Below, in pieces: positions 29,791 to 40,054 of a stretch of 64,000 nt of DNA (positions within the stretch are counted from its first letter, which is position 1; each line of letters opens with the position of its first letter). Both the position numbers and the translations under genes were made by a program. The stretch comes from Bacteroides faecichinchillae JCM 17102. Lineage in GTDB: Bacteria > Bacteroidota > Bacteroidia > Bacteroidales > Bacteroidaceae. The notes under the pieces are model-generated. The model searched no databases, was not told the origin of the DNA, and worked only from the letters and a program-made list of their open reading frames with translations. Where the stretch lies: NCBI RefSeq assembly GCF_000614145.1, contig NZ_BAKK01000015.1:40993-104992 (forward strand). Reading direction: 5' to 3'.

Positions 29791-32308
29791 CTATTTCAAC
29801 TTCTTCAAGAGATCTAAAGCTTTCTCTGTCGCTTTTTGTTTGACAGAATCTTTATTTGCATTAGAACCACCGTCCAGACCTAGCTTTTTACCTAATTGAC
29901 CGATTGCTTCTTCGGCTGCAGATTCAAAGGCTTGATTCGCCATACTCTTCATATCGACACTGACTTTGGGAGAACTAAATGAACCGTTGATTTTCAGATC
30001 TACCGTCGATATTTTAGCAAAGCTGGCAGAAGCGGGAAGTTTGATCTTACCTGTATAATCAATCGTTTGATCCAGACCAGTACTACCGGAAAGATTCAAT
30101 GTATAATCTCCCATTTTAATATCGAAAGGTTGAGTATTCACTCTACCATCCTTAATCGTGAAATCTATTTTCATATCTTTCACCTTCATATCTTTAAGAC
30201 TTGGTTGTTTGATGGCATCAGCAATCTGATCAATGGATTTTACTCCACTGAGGCTAAGATCACGTACAGATAAGCTGCCATCTCCTTGTAGGGTATTTAA
30301 TACCGGACTCATAGTTGCATCCAAATCAGTCAGTATGTTGATACCACCAGAGAAATTACCTTTCAGATTCTCAAAAATTGGAGCGAGTTTCTGTATCATA
30401 TCCAGTTCTTTGTATGCTTGCGAAAAACTGATATCTGTGAGTTTGAAACCAGCTTTTACTTCCGGTTTCTTCGCGTTGGCAGTAGAGTAGTAGCCATTCA
30501 TAACTGCATTGCCTCCCATTGTGTTCATGGAGAGATTCTTCATATCTACTTTTCCATCCTTAATGATAAGTTTGCCGTTCATATTGTTGAATGCCATTTT
30601 GTCAAGCAAGACTTGTTTTAAGTTGGCATCCATTTGAAGATCAAGATTATGGGGAACTTCGAAAATGCCTGTTGTTGGAATAGAATCAGTTACAGCGGCT
30701 TCACCCGAAGTTGAGTCAGTGGCTGTACTATCAGTCGAAGCAGTCATAAAATCGTTCAGATTAAAATAATTTGAATGAATATTAAGATTGCCTTTTAAAG
30801 TCGTACCTTTCAATGCGTACCCTATATAGTTTTCGAAACGACTGTCAGCTGTAATGTCATTCTTACCCATATTGACGGTAGTTTCGCTTAGTTGGAGATA
30901 TTGAGGGGTAAAAGTAAAGAGTGATTTCTTTATTTCCACATCCGGCATATCTTTTATTTTGAGTTTCATGTCCGTCAGATTAATCGTACCGGATGCTTTG
31001 AAATTATCATATTGTTCCTTTTCTATATAAGAAAGTCGTCCGGACATTTGCATATCGGCATTAATTGTTCCGTTCAGATCCATGTCATCCATTGGATAAA
31101 CTTGTTTGATCATTCCTAGGTTGAGTATACCTTTGGCTTCTGCTTTGAAGTCCGGATCACTGATCGGAGTCTTTACGTCAGCTATCAGCTTAAACGGATT
31201 ACCTGCTAGATTGAAACTGAAAGGGTTGATGTTGATAGTGGTTAGGTCAATGTTACCTCCTGGATTCTGTACATTGGCATTAATATTGATTTGGTCTACA
31301 CCTGTCGGTAAAGCAGGATAACGGAACATGGCGTTTTTGACTTGCATATCGATATTGAATGAAGGAACAGTGTCTCCCTGTAAAATACCTTTAGCTGATG
31401 CGGTAAGTGTGGCAGTTCCATCCGTCTTTAAGCTGGAAAATTCGGTTGCATAGATGGCAGGAATGAGTGACAGAATCTCTTTAAACCCTATATCATTGGT
31501 ATTAAGTTTCAAATCCATGTCGATTGCCGGGTCTTTTAAAGCAACCCATCCATCGATTCCTGCTTTAATTGCATTAAGTTGGAAGGTATTTTCCTTTAAT
31601 GTATATTTATTGTTGGCCAAATCGGCATCTACGTCCATTTTTGTAGAAATCTTTGCATTAGCCAAAAAAGGAATACCATTCATTTGATAAGTTAGTGCTT
31701 CAGTGGCACCTTCCAACTTCAGAGTAGTGTGGTCACTACTTAAATCTCCGGTACATAGAGCATTAAACTTGCGGATATTTGCATACATTTTGCCTTGTTG
31801 GTCATCATAAATCAAGTCCATATCCTTGATTACAAAACGTTGTAATTTAACTTTAAAAGGAGAGGAATCTTCTGTATTTTCCTCAGGTGTATTTAAGTTT
31901 TCCGTTGAATCGGGTTTCATAATATTCCAATTGGCACGTCCGTCGGGAAGAACAATAGCATGTAGACGAGTATCTTCAATAGAAATTTTTTGAAATATCG
32001 TATCCGCTATTTCCAAAGAGAGAAAACAGATTGATAGCAGCAGTTACTTTTCCTGCCTGTACAAGAGTATCATTAGCAAATTCACCTGTACCTTTCAGCC
32101 AGAAATCTTCCAGAATGACAGAAGCCTGTGGAAAATCTCGGAATAAGCTAATACTTAGGTCTTTAAAATCAAATTGTGCATTAAGCATTTTATTGCCTTC
32201 TGTTTTTACAATCCCTGCTATTTTACCCTGGAAGGCAAAAGGGATGAGGAGCATTAGTATAATAATAACTCCTACTGTGATAGCTGCGATCTTCAAACCT
32301 TTTTTCAT
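29791..32308 (-). CDS. AsmA family protein, with one apparent 1-bp insertion
   Basis: This 838-aa AsmA-like protein has one N-terminal transmembrane anchor (KKGLKIAAITVGVIIILMLL), a large periplasmic beta-rich body and an AsmA_2-like C-terminal region (GINILTDLDATMSPVL, then MKIDFTIKDGRVNTQPF and a glycine/asparagine-rich tail). AsmA-like proteins are large inner-membrane proteins linked to lipid transfer to the outer membrane. A run of six A in the coding strand (31986-31991) breaks the frame after GYDIS; five A would give DISKISIEDTRLHAIV and one continuous ORF. It is the third gene of the subtilase-PorV-AsmA-YciO operon. Confidence 0.87.
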
Positions 32309-32347
32309 ATAACGACTTTTTTATTGTTGAATAAATAATAAATTCTG

Positions 32348-33331
32348 TTAGAAAGCGTAACCGAAAGATAACCAGTAGGAGTTTCTCATAGGAATTTTCT
32401 TTTCCGCAAACAACCATGAAAAGTCTATTTGTCCCCCAAGATAATGTACTCCTAAGCCTGCTGTAGCATAACTTGCATCTCCTTTATTTTTGTTTCCATA
32501 ATGATATCCTCCGCGGAATTTGAAATGTTCCACTAAAGTATATTCAGCTCCTGCACTGACTCCGAGCGACTGTACATCAGAAGGAATCATTCTGTAACCT
32601 ACATCAGCAGCTACTATTAATTGGTGGATCTGATTAAAAGATAAATCGACCGAACCTCCGGCTTTAACAAAAGCAGGCAGACTTTCTTTTGTATTCAGAT
32701 ACTTGACTTTTGAACCAAGATTACTAAATTGAACTCCGGCCGTCCAACTTGCATCATCCAGAAGTTTGAAACTTCTTCGATAAATAGCACCCAAATCGAG
32801 AGCAAAGGTATTTGCACTTTTTGCGCCTCCAAAACTACCCATATCAGAATGGATCAGTTTGGCTGTTGCTGATACAGCTAAGTTAGGAATTATTTCGTGT
32901 GCGTATCCCAAATCAATCACCCATTCTTTAGGACTTATGCTTTCGTATTTTCCATTATTACTATTTAATACATCCAAGGAGGGATAATTGTAATAACGGA
33001 ATCCACCCAAGATGACATTGCGTTGATTGATTTTATAAAAACCGCCAAGGCTGTTTAAAGAATGACCGGAATCATAATCGCGCATGATAGGTGCAAAGGT
33101 ATAAGTGATACCTCCATTTTCTGAGCTGATAACAGATGCCGCTCCGTTATAAAAAACAGCATTATTGTTGCCAGGTAGTGCAACACTTGCACCTCCCATT
33201 CCAGCGCTACGTGCATCAGGGGTAATAGTAAGGAAGTTGACTGCTCCGGTATTAATAGGAGCTAAATCATCCTGTGCTTTTACATTCCATGCGAAAGTAA
33301 GGATAAGGATACTGAGCACTATTTTTTTCAT
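32348..33331 (-). CDS. PorV/PorQ-like outer-membrane beta-barrel protein
   Basis: This 327-aa protein has a signal peptide (residues 1-19, ending NVKAQ) followed by features of the FadL-like PorV/PorQ barrels: the N-terminal TGAVNFLTITPDARSAGMGGA block, alternating amphipathic strands and a C-terminal aromatic residue (SFGYAF). PorV and PorQ serve type IX secretion in other Bacteroidetes. It starts 21 bp after the stop of the subtilase gene, whose protein has a type IX-like C-terminal domain. The rest of a T9SS is not in this window. Confidence 0.85.
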   Translation of the reverse strand: MKKIVLSILILTFAWNVKAQDDLAPINTGAVNFLTITPDARSAGMGGASVALPGNNNAVFYNGAASVISSENGGITYTFAPIMRDYDSGHSLNSLGGFYKINQRNVILGGFRYYNYPSLDVLNSNNGKYESISPKEWVIDLGYAHEIIPNLAVSATAKLIHSDMGSFGGAKSANTFALDLGAIYRRSFKLLDDASWTAGVQFSNLGSKVKYLNTKESLPAFVKAGGSVDLSFNQIHQLIVAADVGYRMIPSDVQSLGVSAGAEYTLVEHFKFRGGYHYGNKNKGDASYATAGLGVHYLGGQIDFSWLFAEKKIPMRNSYWLSFGYAF

Positions 33332-33351
33332 ATGTATATATTCGGTTTAAA

Positions 33352-35163
33352 TTAATATTTAATGAACCTTTCTTTAATGTTTTTACCATTACATTCGTAC
33401 TCCATCGTATAATATCCTCCCGCTAATTTACTTATATCCAGCGAAGTAGTCATATATTGTTTAGCAGTAATACTTTTACGGAATACTTTGTTGCCCAGAT
33501 TATTATAAATTGTAACAGTTGCATTTCCTCCCAATTCATAATTTACACGAAATAATAATATTCCATTAGTAACTGGGTTTGACTTTAAAAGAAAGTTTTT
33601 GCTGTTAGTTTCAATATTGGGAAGTTCTGCTTGTAGGGCTGCCTTTGCATTTACACATCCATTACCTAATTGACCAATATAATTGGGGTTGTAAGAATCT
33701 ACATCATAAGCAGTGCTTAACAGAATTTCTTTTAGCTGTTCTGCTGTAAAGCCCTTTTTCCCAACTCCGTACTTTTCAATAACAAGAGCAGCTACACCGG
33801 AAACATGGGGACATGCCATAGAAGCTCCATATAGATAGCTGTATGCACCATATGAGAATGTACTATATATTTCTTTATCAGGTACAACATTGTTAGGATT
33901 TAATTTTTTGTTTTCTCCGCCCGGAGCACAGATATCTATATAGTCACCGTAATTCGAGTAAGAACCTTTTTTATAATCAGCACCTATCGCTGCCACTCCT
34001 ATCACTTTCTCATAGTCTGCTGGAGTTGCATTTTTAGGATTGGAACTATTGTTGTTATTCGTAGCAAAAAGAACAATACCTCCTTTCATAGGGCTGTCAG
34101 GTAATTGGTTGCCATCATTGTCACAACCAGCATATTTAATAAAATAATCAATAGCTTCTTTATCGACAGGATCTAATGAACTGTTATTGTCATATCCCCA
34201 ACTATTTTGGCAAATGATTGCTCCGTTGTCTGCTGCGTATTTGATGGCAGTAGCACCTTTTGGATCACGAAAACCATCAAGCATTTGGCAACACATGATT
34301 TTTACTCCACTGTTTGGAGTACCGTTTCCGCCTGCAATTCCACATACTCCTTTTCCGTTATTGTTAACGGCTCCTATAATTCCTGCTACATGTGTAGCAT
34401 GGCTGTAAGGGCTTAAATGAGGACTATTAGCAGCGAAATTGTAACCATGTACATCATCTATATATCCATTCCCATCATCATCTATACCATTTCCAGGGAT
34501 TTCATTCGGATTTATCCATAAATTATCATATAAATCCGGATGAGTAACATCCACACCTTCGTCTATTATTGCCACGATGATGTTTGGATTTCCGTTGTAT
34601 TGTTCCCATACATCTACCAACCGAATATCCGCGCCGGCTACTTGCCAATCCTCAGTTCCCGGATTATAAAAGTTCCATTGCTTATCAATATACGGATCAT
34701 CCCAGGGAAGTACGGCAGCTCTGGTTGAAACTTTATAAACAGGACAAGCAATCTCTACTCCATCCAATATTTTGATATCATTTACAGCACGAGTCGTTGC
34801 TACTTCTTCTGAGTACCAAACGTCATACCAAAGATGTAATCCTTCCCTGCGTGTACGTTCTTCGTATTTCTCAGAGTAAGGGAAAGTACGTTCCATTCGG
34901 GTAACCTTTAAGATAGAAGCAGAACCGTCCAAAGCCTGTATTCCGGTGGAAACTTTGCCGTTGATACTTCTGACAGTAACCTGTTCTTTTGGTTCTTCTT
35001 TTAGTTTGATTCTCATTAGACCTTTCACAACATCACCTTCTGAAAAGTCAGGTGTCGTATTATCTATTACAATTTCCTCTTCAGAGGAGATATTGAAATC
35101 TGTATCGTCACTACAGGCGGTCAGCCAGCAGATGGAGAGAAACAATAAAATAAATTTCTTCAT
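33352..35163 (-). CDS. Subtilisin-like S8 serine protease lipoprotein with a T9SS-type C-terminal domain
   Basis: This 603-aa protease has lipobox LTAC followed by SDDTD (residues 14-22), fitting the Bacteroides surface-lipoprotein export signal. A propeptide of about 150 aa precedes the S8 domain, with catalytic Asp201 (VAIIDEGVD), His255 (SHATHVAG), oxyanion Asn320 (ICQNSWGY) and Ser448 (GASMACPHVSG). Ca-binding-like NGIDDDGNGYIDD is at 225-237. The last 75 residues (from SKNFLLKSNPVTNG, then VTIYNNLGNKVFRKSI and GGYYTMEYECNGK) resemble the type A sorting domain of type IX secretion. It is first in an operon with the PorV-like gene. Confidence 0.92.
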   Translation of the reverse strand: MKKFILLFLSICWLTACSDDTDFNISSEEEIVIDNTTPDFSEGDVVKGLMRIKLKEEPKEQVTVRSINGKVSTGIQALDGSASILKVTRMERTFPYSEKYEERTRREGLHLWYDVWYSEEVATTRAVNDIKILDGVEIACPVYKVSTRAAVLPWDDPYIDKQWNFYNPGTEDWQVAGADIRLVDVWEQYNGNPNIIVAIIDEGVDVTHPDLYDNLWINPNEIPGNGIDDDGNGYIDDVHGYNFAANSPHLSPYSHATHVAGIIGAVNNNGKGVCGIAGGNGTPNSGVKIMCCQMLDGFRDPKGATAIKYAADNGAIICQNSWGYDNNSSLDPVDKEAIDYFIKYAGCDNDGNQLPDSPMKGGIVLFATNNNNSSNPKNATPADYEKVIGVAAIGADYKKGSYSNYGDYIDICAPGGENKKLNPNNVVPDKEIYSTFSYGAYSYLYGASMACPHVSGVAALVIEKYGVGKKGFTAEQLKEILLSTAYDVDSYNPNYIGQLGNGCVNAKAALQAELPNIETNSKNFLLKSNPVTNGILLFRVNYELGGNATVTIYNNLGNKVFRKSITAKQYMTTSLDISKLAGGYYTMEYECNGKNIKERFIKY

Positions 35164-35214
35164 ATAATAAGTATTAAATCTATCTAATCAGCTATTAAAT
35201 AATGAAGAGTTGTA

Positions 35215-35245
35215 CAAAGTTACGTTTTCAGCTGTAAAAACCAAA
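35215..35245 (-). promoter_or_regulatory. Promoter of the subtilase-PorV-AsmA-YciO operon
   Basis: On the minus strand TTTG (35245-35242), a 19-bp spacer and TAACTTTG (35222-35215) give a full Bacteroides-type promoter 51 bp upstream of the ATG. Confidence 0.7.
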
Positions 35246-35250
35246 TGATT

Positions 35251-37248
35251 TTATGGTTTCTTCTTTCTGATTTCTTCAGCAATGCGCCATTGTAAGGCAG
35301 CTTCCTCTTCTTTTCCAACTTTCAGCAGGGCATCACCAAAGAGTTCATGAGCACCTGCATGTTCCGGTTTCAATGAAGTTGCTTTGTCCAGATCGGCAAT
35401 AGCACCTTCTGTGTTGTCAAGTTTCAGTCGGAGTTTTCCCCGATTATAAACAGCTTTAAATTCAGTAGGTCTCAGACTGACAGCCGTATTAAAACAATTT
35501 TCAGCATCGAAATATTGTTTTTGGTTGAAAAGGGTAATCCCTTTTCTAATCCATGCATCCAGATAATTGGGATCAAGACTAAGAGCCTTGTCGTAGTTGG
35601 CAAGAGCAGCTCGTGCATCATGTGCCTGGGTGATACATTCATTTCCCATCAAAACATATTCATGAGCATATTCGCGCAATTGTTCCTGTTGTTTTCTCAT
35701 TTGTTCTTTGAGATTCTTGTTTTGCTCTTTTAAAGTATTGATAATACCAAGTTTACGGCGGATCAAACGACGGACAACGGGTTTTTCAATATCATACCGT
35801 GAATGAATAGCAAGAAAGAATTGTTCCAGACACTCTTCCATGTCTCCCTTATCGAAAGCATGTCCGGCAGCAGCATATTGCATATCAGCTTGTGCCTGTT
35901 TCAAAGCTTTATCAATTGCTTGTCGGTCATTGAAGCGTCCGGCAAAATTTACTATTTCCGGTCGGACAAAGATATCTGCCCGATTAATGGGCTTTTTCAA
36001 TTGAATACCATCTAGTGAGGTGCATCGACTGAGAGCTACATAAGTTTGGCCTCCTGCAAACACGCCCCCTGTAAAATCTATAACTACCCGGCTAAAAGTT
36101 AATCCCTGGCTTTTATGGACAGTAATAGCCCATGCCAGACGAATAGGGTATTGTGTGAAACTACCTAATACTTCTTCTTCTATCTCTTTAGTTTTCTCAT
36201 TGTAACGATAACGAATATTTCGCCACGACTCCCTTTTCACGTCACATTCTTTGCCATCATCGGTTATGACGTAAATCGTTTCTTCTTCTTCGTCAATACC
36301 GGAAATGACTCCAATAGTGCCATTTACCCATCGTCGATCGAAATCATTCTTGATAAAAATGACCTGCGCTCCGGGTTTTAATACGAGTTCTTGTGAGGTC
36401 GGAAGACTACTTTCAGGAAAATCCCCTTCAATACTTCCTTCAAAAGTGATTGGCTCTCCCGGAAGTTCGGCTAACTTCTTGTCGTTAATAGAATCGACTG
36501 TATCTCTTCGGGTAGCCAGAGTAATATACATATCAGCTTCCACTTCTTCAATCTGGGTTCTGTAACGAGTATTTAGAAGTTGTAAGTCGGCGGCTCCGGC
36601 AGTATTGGTACGAATATGATTGAGAACATTGACAAACACTTGGTCGGTCTGACGATACACCTTTTGAAGTTCGATGGATACAAGATCGATCTGGTTGAAT
36701 ACGCGTGCAGAGAAAAAATAAGGAGTAGGGTAGGAACGATTCAGTATCTCCCGTTCGTCATTCTTTACGACAGGTTCCAATTGGAATACGTCTCCTACCA
36801 ACAAGATTTGTTTTCCCCCGAAAGGTTCGCGTAAATTGTGAGAATATACACGTAGAATACGATCAATCGCATCAATGATATCTGCCCGCACCATTGAAAT
36901 CTCGTCGATAATCACAAGCTCAATTTGTTCCAACAGTTTGCGGTGTGGCTTGGTATATTTAAAAAATTCGTGGATACGTCCGCGTTGTAAACTTAAATTT
37001 GGATCATCCGGTAATAAAGGGTAAAATGGCAGTTTAAAAAAACTGTGCATAGTACTCCCTCCGACATTGATCGCGGCAATACCGGTTGGTGCGAGAACCA
37101 CATGTTTCTTTTTGGTCTGTTCGCAGATATGACGCAGGAATGTTGATTTTCCGGTACCCGCTTTTCCGGTAAGAAAAACTGATTGGCGGGTATATTGGAT
37201 CAGGTTGAGAGCATCCTGAAAAGCTGCATTGCTGGTATCTATGCTCAT
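35251..37248 (-). CDS. Pif1-like DNA helicase with C-terminal TPR repeats
   Basis: This 665-aa protein has a superfamily 1B helicase module in residues 1 to about 430: Walker A GKAGTGKSTFL, LAPTGIAAINVGGSTMHSFF, DEISM in IIDEISMVRAD, LVGDVFQLEPV and the C-terminal AITVHKSQGLTFSRVVID with YVALSRC. A helical linker and about three tetratricopeptide repeats follow (residues of about 535-655, such as ARAALANYDKALSLDPNYLDAW). The TPR tail suggests protein partners. It starts 21 bp after the stop of the HAD phosphatase gene and is probably co-transcribed with it. Confidence 0.92.
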   Translation of the reverse strand: MSIDTSNAAFQDALNLIQYTRQSVFLTGKAGTGKSTFLRHICEQTKKKHVVLAPTGIAAINVGGSTMHSFFKLPFYPLLPDDPNLSLQRGRIHEFFKYTKPHRKLLEQIELVIIDEISMVRADIIDAIDRILRVYSHNLREPFGGKQILLVGDVFQLEPVVKNDEREILNRSYPTPYFFSARVFNQIDLVSIELQKVYRQTDQVFVNVLNHIRTNTAGAADLQLLNTRYRTQIEEVEADMYITLATRRDTVDSINDKKLAELPGEPITFEGSIEGDFPESSLPTSQELVLKPGAQVIFIKNDFDRRWVNGTIGVISGIDEEEETIYVITDDGKECDVKRESWRNIRYRYNEKTKEIEEEVLGSFTQYPIRLAWAITVHKSQGLTFSRVVIDFTGGVFAGGQTYVALSRCTSLDGIQLKKPINRADIFVRPEIVNFAGRFNDRQAIDKALKQAQADMQYAAAGHAFDKGDMEECLEQFFLAIHSRYDIEKPVVRRLIRRKLGIINTLKEQNKNLKEQMRKQQEQLREYAHEYVLMGNECITQAHDARAALANYDKALSLDPNYLDAWIRKGITLFNQKQYFDAENCFNTAVSLRPTEFKAVYNRGKLRLKLDNTEGAIADLDKATSLKPEHAGAHELFGDALLKVGKEEEAALQWRIAEEIRKKKP

Positions 37249-37269
37249 TTTTTGATACTACTACTCCGA

Positions 37270-38058
37270 TTAATCAATAATTCCAAAATGTTTCATTGCT
37301 TTACTGATTCCATCTTCATCAACAGGAGTCGTGATATAATCTGCTGCGGATTTTACATCTTCCTTTGCTTGTCCCATGGCTACTCCGATAGCTGCATGGC
37401 GTAACATACTGATATCGTTACCTCCGTCTCCGAAAGCCATCGTATCTTCCAATTTTATCCCCAAAAAGCGGATTATTTCGTCAATGCCCTTTTGTTTGGT
37501 AACACTTTTGGCTGTAATATCGGCAAAGGCATGATACCAACGCCCTACTTCGCAAGTTGGAATATAGGGGCGCACTTCTTTCTCTTCTTCTTCAGTGATA
37601 AAAGGAGTCATTTGGATGATTTCTTTGCTGGTTGCTTCTTCAAAAGAAACAGTCGGGATCGTATTTACATGTAGAAAATCATAGAAAATTTGCTTTACCA
37701 ATTCATTTGGTTGGCAAACTGAAATATGATGTTCTTCTACAAAAATGCAGGGAACACCTTTCTTTTCGCAGAATGTTGCCATTGCTTCTACTTCATCATG
37801 CGGAATGGTGCTTTTATAAATAACTTCATTGCCGACAAAGCAATAAGCACCGTTCATCGTTATATATCCATCAATCAGGTTACGATCCTGTAATTCGGAA
37901 AGATTATTGATGATAGTTTTGGGACGTCCAGTAGCAATAAAAATCTTATTACCTCTAGCATGGGCTCCTTCCAATGCCTTAATGGTAGATGTCGGGATAC
38001 GATGAGTCTCAAAACTGACTAATGTTCCGTCTATATCAAAAAATAAAGCTTTTGTCAT
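37270..38058 (-). CDS. HAD superfamily (Cof-type) phosphatase
   Basis: This 262-aa protein has HAD motif I DIDGTL with the nucleophile Asp near residue 8, motif II FIATGRP, motif III with the lysine in KQKGIDEI, and motif IV FGDGGNDISML. The large C2B cap in the middle is typical of Cof/YidA sugar-phosphate phosphatases. The start at 38058 (MTKALFFDIDGT) is preferred; the upstream Met would overlap the promoter leader. First gene of an operon with the Pif1-like helicase. Confidence 0.92.
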   Translation of the reverse strand: MTKALFFDIDGTLVSFETHRIPTSTIKALEGAHARGNKIFIATGRPKTIINNLSELQDRNLIDGYITMNGAYCFVGNEVIYKSTIPHDEVEAMATFCEKKGVPCIFVEEHHISVCQPNELVKQIFYDFLHVNTIPTVSFEEATSKEIIQMTPFITEEEEKEVRPYIPTCEVGRWYHAFADITAKSVTKQKGIDEIIRFLGIKLEDTMAFGDGGNDISMLRHAAIGVAMGQAKEDVKSAADYITTPVDEDGISKAMKHFGIID

Positions 38059-38102
38059 AAAATTCTTTTTGAAATGAGTATACATTCCTTATAAACATGT
38101 AG

Positions 38103-38110
38103 CAAAGATA
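38103..38110 (-). promoter_or_regulatory. -7 promoter element for the HAD-helicase operon
   Basis: The minus-strand reading is TATCTTTG, 44 bp upstream of the start codon. A second match, TACTTTTG, is at 38236-38229. The rest of the 38111-38384 gap shows no gene. Confidence 0.55.
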
Positions 38111-38384
38111 ATTGTTTTACGACTATAAACCTAGTGAATAAAGTGATTTTAGAGCTTCATTGTAGACTATTTATTAGCATTAACCTGTTATAACAAATAT
38201 TTTGACAAGAGTTATACTATCCTGAATTGCAAAAGTATCGAAAAATATGATTGATATTAAAAATAAAAAAGTTACATTAGCAGTTTAATAGATATAATGA
38301 GAACCTACGGTCTTTAATTTTAAGAACATCCCATATAAATAAGTTATATATAGATACCATAAATATAATGAAAAACAGATTATT

Positions 38385-39776
38385 ATGACTTCAAGAAGAG
38401 ATTTTTTAAAAAGAGCCGGACTTATTACGGCAGCTTTTGCTGCTCCAGCTTTTAATGCACAAGGAGAAGAAACACCACGACGCAAAATGAATTTGAAGAA
38501 CGCTAAAGTTGCAGTAGATGACCGATGGGACGTTATTGTAGTTGGTGGAGGACCGGGAGGTTGTACTGCAGCGATTTCAGCTGCAAGAGAAGGGGCGAAA
38601 ACCTTACTTATTGAAGCTATGGGACAACTTGGCGGAATGGGAACAGCTGGGATGGTGCCCGCATGGTGTCCATTTTCTGATGGTGAAAAGATCATTTATA
38701 GAGGTTTGGCAGAGAAGATATTTAATGCTTCAAAAGCTGGGGTACCGCATGAGAAAAAACAGAATTTGAACTGGGTTAATATAAATCCAGAACATTTGAT
38801 GATGGTTTATGACCAGATGGTTACAGAATCAGGAGCACAAGTACTTTTCTTCTCACGTGTAGCGGCTGTAGAAATGGATGCCAATGATAAAGTGGATGCT
38901 ATTATTGTGGCAAATAAGTCCGGACTTGTTGCTTTTAAGGCAAAGGTGTTTATCGATGCAACGGGTGATGGAGATTTAGCAGCTTGGGCCGGTGCTTCAT
39001 TCAAAAGAGGAGATGATGAAGGGAATGTACAAAGTTCTACGTTATGTTTTTCATTAGCAAATGTAGATAGTTATCGTTATATGACAGGTCCCTCACTGCA
39101 TACAAGTAATAAAAACAGTCCGGTCTATGCAGCTATTGCATCCGGTAAATATCCTTTGATAGATAGCCATTTGTGTAGTAATCTGATAAGCCCGGATGTC
39201 GTGCAATTTAATGCGGGACATCTTGTGAATGTGGACTCGACAGATCCTTGGGCTACTACCCAAGCTATGATTAAGGGTAGACAGATAGCTGAACAATATT
39301 TGGGAGCAATGAAGGAATTCCAACCGCAAACTTTTGGTAGTTCTTTTGTCGTGAAAACAGCTTCCTTGTTGGGAGTTAGAGATAGTCGCCGAATTGAGGG
39401 TGATTACATCTTTACTGTCCAAGACTGGATGGATCGTAAGACATTTGAAGACGAGATAGGACGTAATAGTTATTATATCGATGTTCATAAACCCGGTCAT
39501 AAAGCTACACGTTACAATAAAGGAGAATCCCATGGAATACCTTATCGTTGTCTGACTCCTAAGGGTTTGAAAAATGTCTTGACGGCGGGACGTTGCATAT
39601 CTACCGACGAAGAAGCTTTTGGTAGCTTACGGGTAATGCCACCATGTCTGGTAACTGGAGAAGCTGCGGGGATGGCTGCTGTGCACGCTATCAAACAAAC
39701 AAAAAATGATGTCCACAAGATTGATGTTAAATTCTTACGTAAGCGGCTGAAGGAAGAAGGACAATATTTCCTATAA
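38385..39776 (+). CDS. Tat-exported FAD-dependent oxidoreductase
   Basis: This 463-aa protein starts with a twin-arginine signal, TSRRDFLKRAGLITAAFAAPAF, matching S-R-R-x-F-L-K, so it should be exported folded with its FAD. The FAD_oxidored (PF12831-like) domain follows: dinucleotide-binding VIVVGGGPGGCTAAISAAREG at about 48-68, IEAMGQLGGMGTAG, IDATGDGDLAAWAG and the closing LTAGRCISTDEEAFGSLRV with GEAAGMAA. Related proteins in Bacteroides carbohydrate loci are thought to oxidise or reduce sugars; the substrate is unknown. It is intact, at the left edge of a degraded glycan-related locus. Confidence 0.9.
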   Translation: MTSRRDFLKRAGLITAAFAAPAFNAQGEETPRRKMNLKNAKVAVDDRWDVIVVGGGPGGCTAAISAAREGAKTLLIEAMGQLGGMGTAGMVPAWCPFSDGEKIIYRGLAEKIFNASKAGVPHEKKQNLNWVNINPEHLMMVYDQMVTESGAQVLFFSRVAAVEMDANDKVDAIIVANKSGLVAFKAKVFIDATGDGDLAAWAGASFKRGDDEGNVQSSTLCFSLANVDSYRYMTGPSLHTSNKNSPVYAAIASGKYPLIDSHLCSNLISPDVVQFNAGHLVNVDSTDPWATTQAMIKGRQIAEQYLGAMKEFQPQTFGSSFVVKTASLLGVRDSRRIEGDYIFTVQDWMDRKTFEDEIGRNSYYIDVHKPGHKATRYNKGESHGIPYRCLTPKGLKNVLTAGRCISTDEEAFGSLRVMPPCLVTGEAAGMAAVHAIKQTKNDVHKIDVKFLRKRLKEEGQYFL

Positions 39777-39810
39777 ATATACTTATATTTTAATAAACTT
39801 CCATTAGAAG

Positions 39811-39859
39811 AATTGCTTTGCTACCGGTATTTAAATCCCGGTGGAAAAGCAATTTTTTT
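39811..39859 (+). terminator. Terminator after the FAD oxidoreductase gene
   Basis: AATTGCTTT and ACCGG pair with CCGGT and AAAGCAATT around TATTTAAATC, followed by seven T (39852-39858). Confidence 0.8.
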
Positions 39860-40054
39860 CATTTACCTTTTAAAAAGAGAATCTTTTCATAAGGTTTTTC
39901 AACTTCAGAGAACAATCTTAGAATTTTTTTGTGGATTGTATCATATTGTCATGTATAAAAAGCAAATCCTCATGCTTCAAAGAAAAAAAAATATGGACCT
40001 TTGTCTCTGATCTGTTACATTAGCGTTTTCATTACTAACTTAATTTATTTATTC

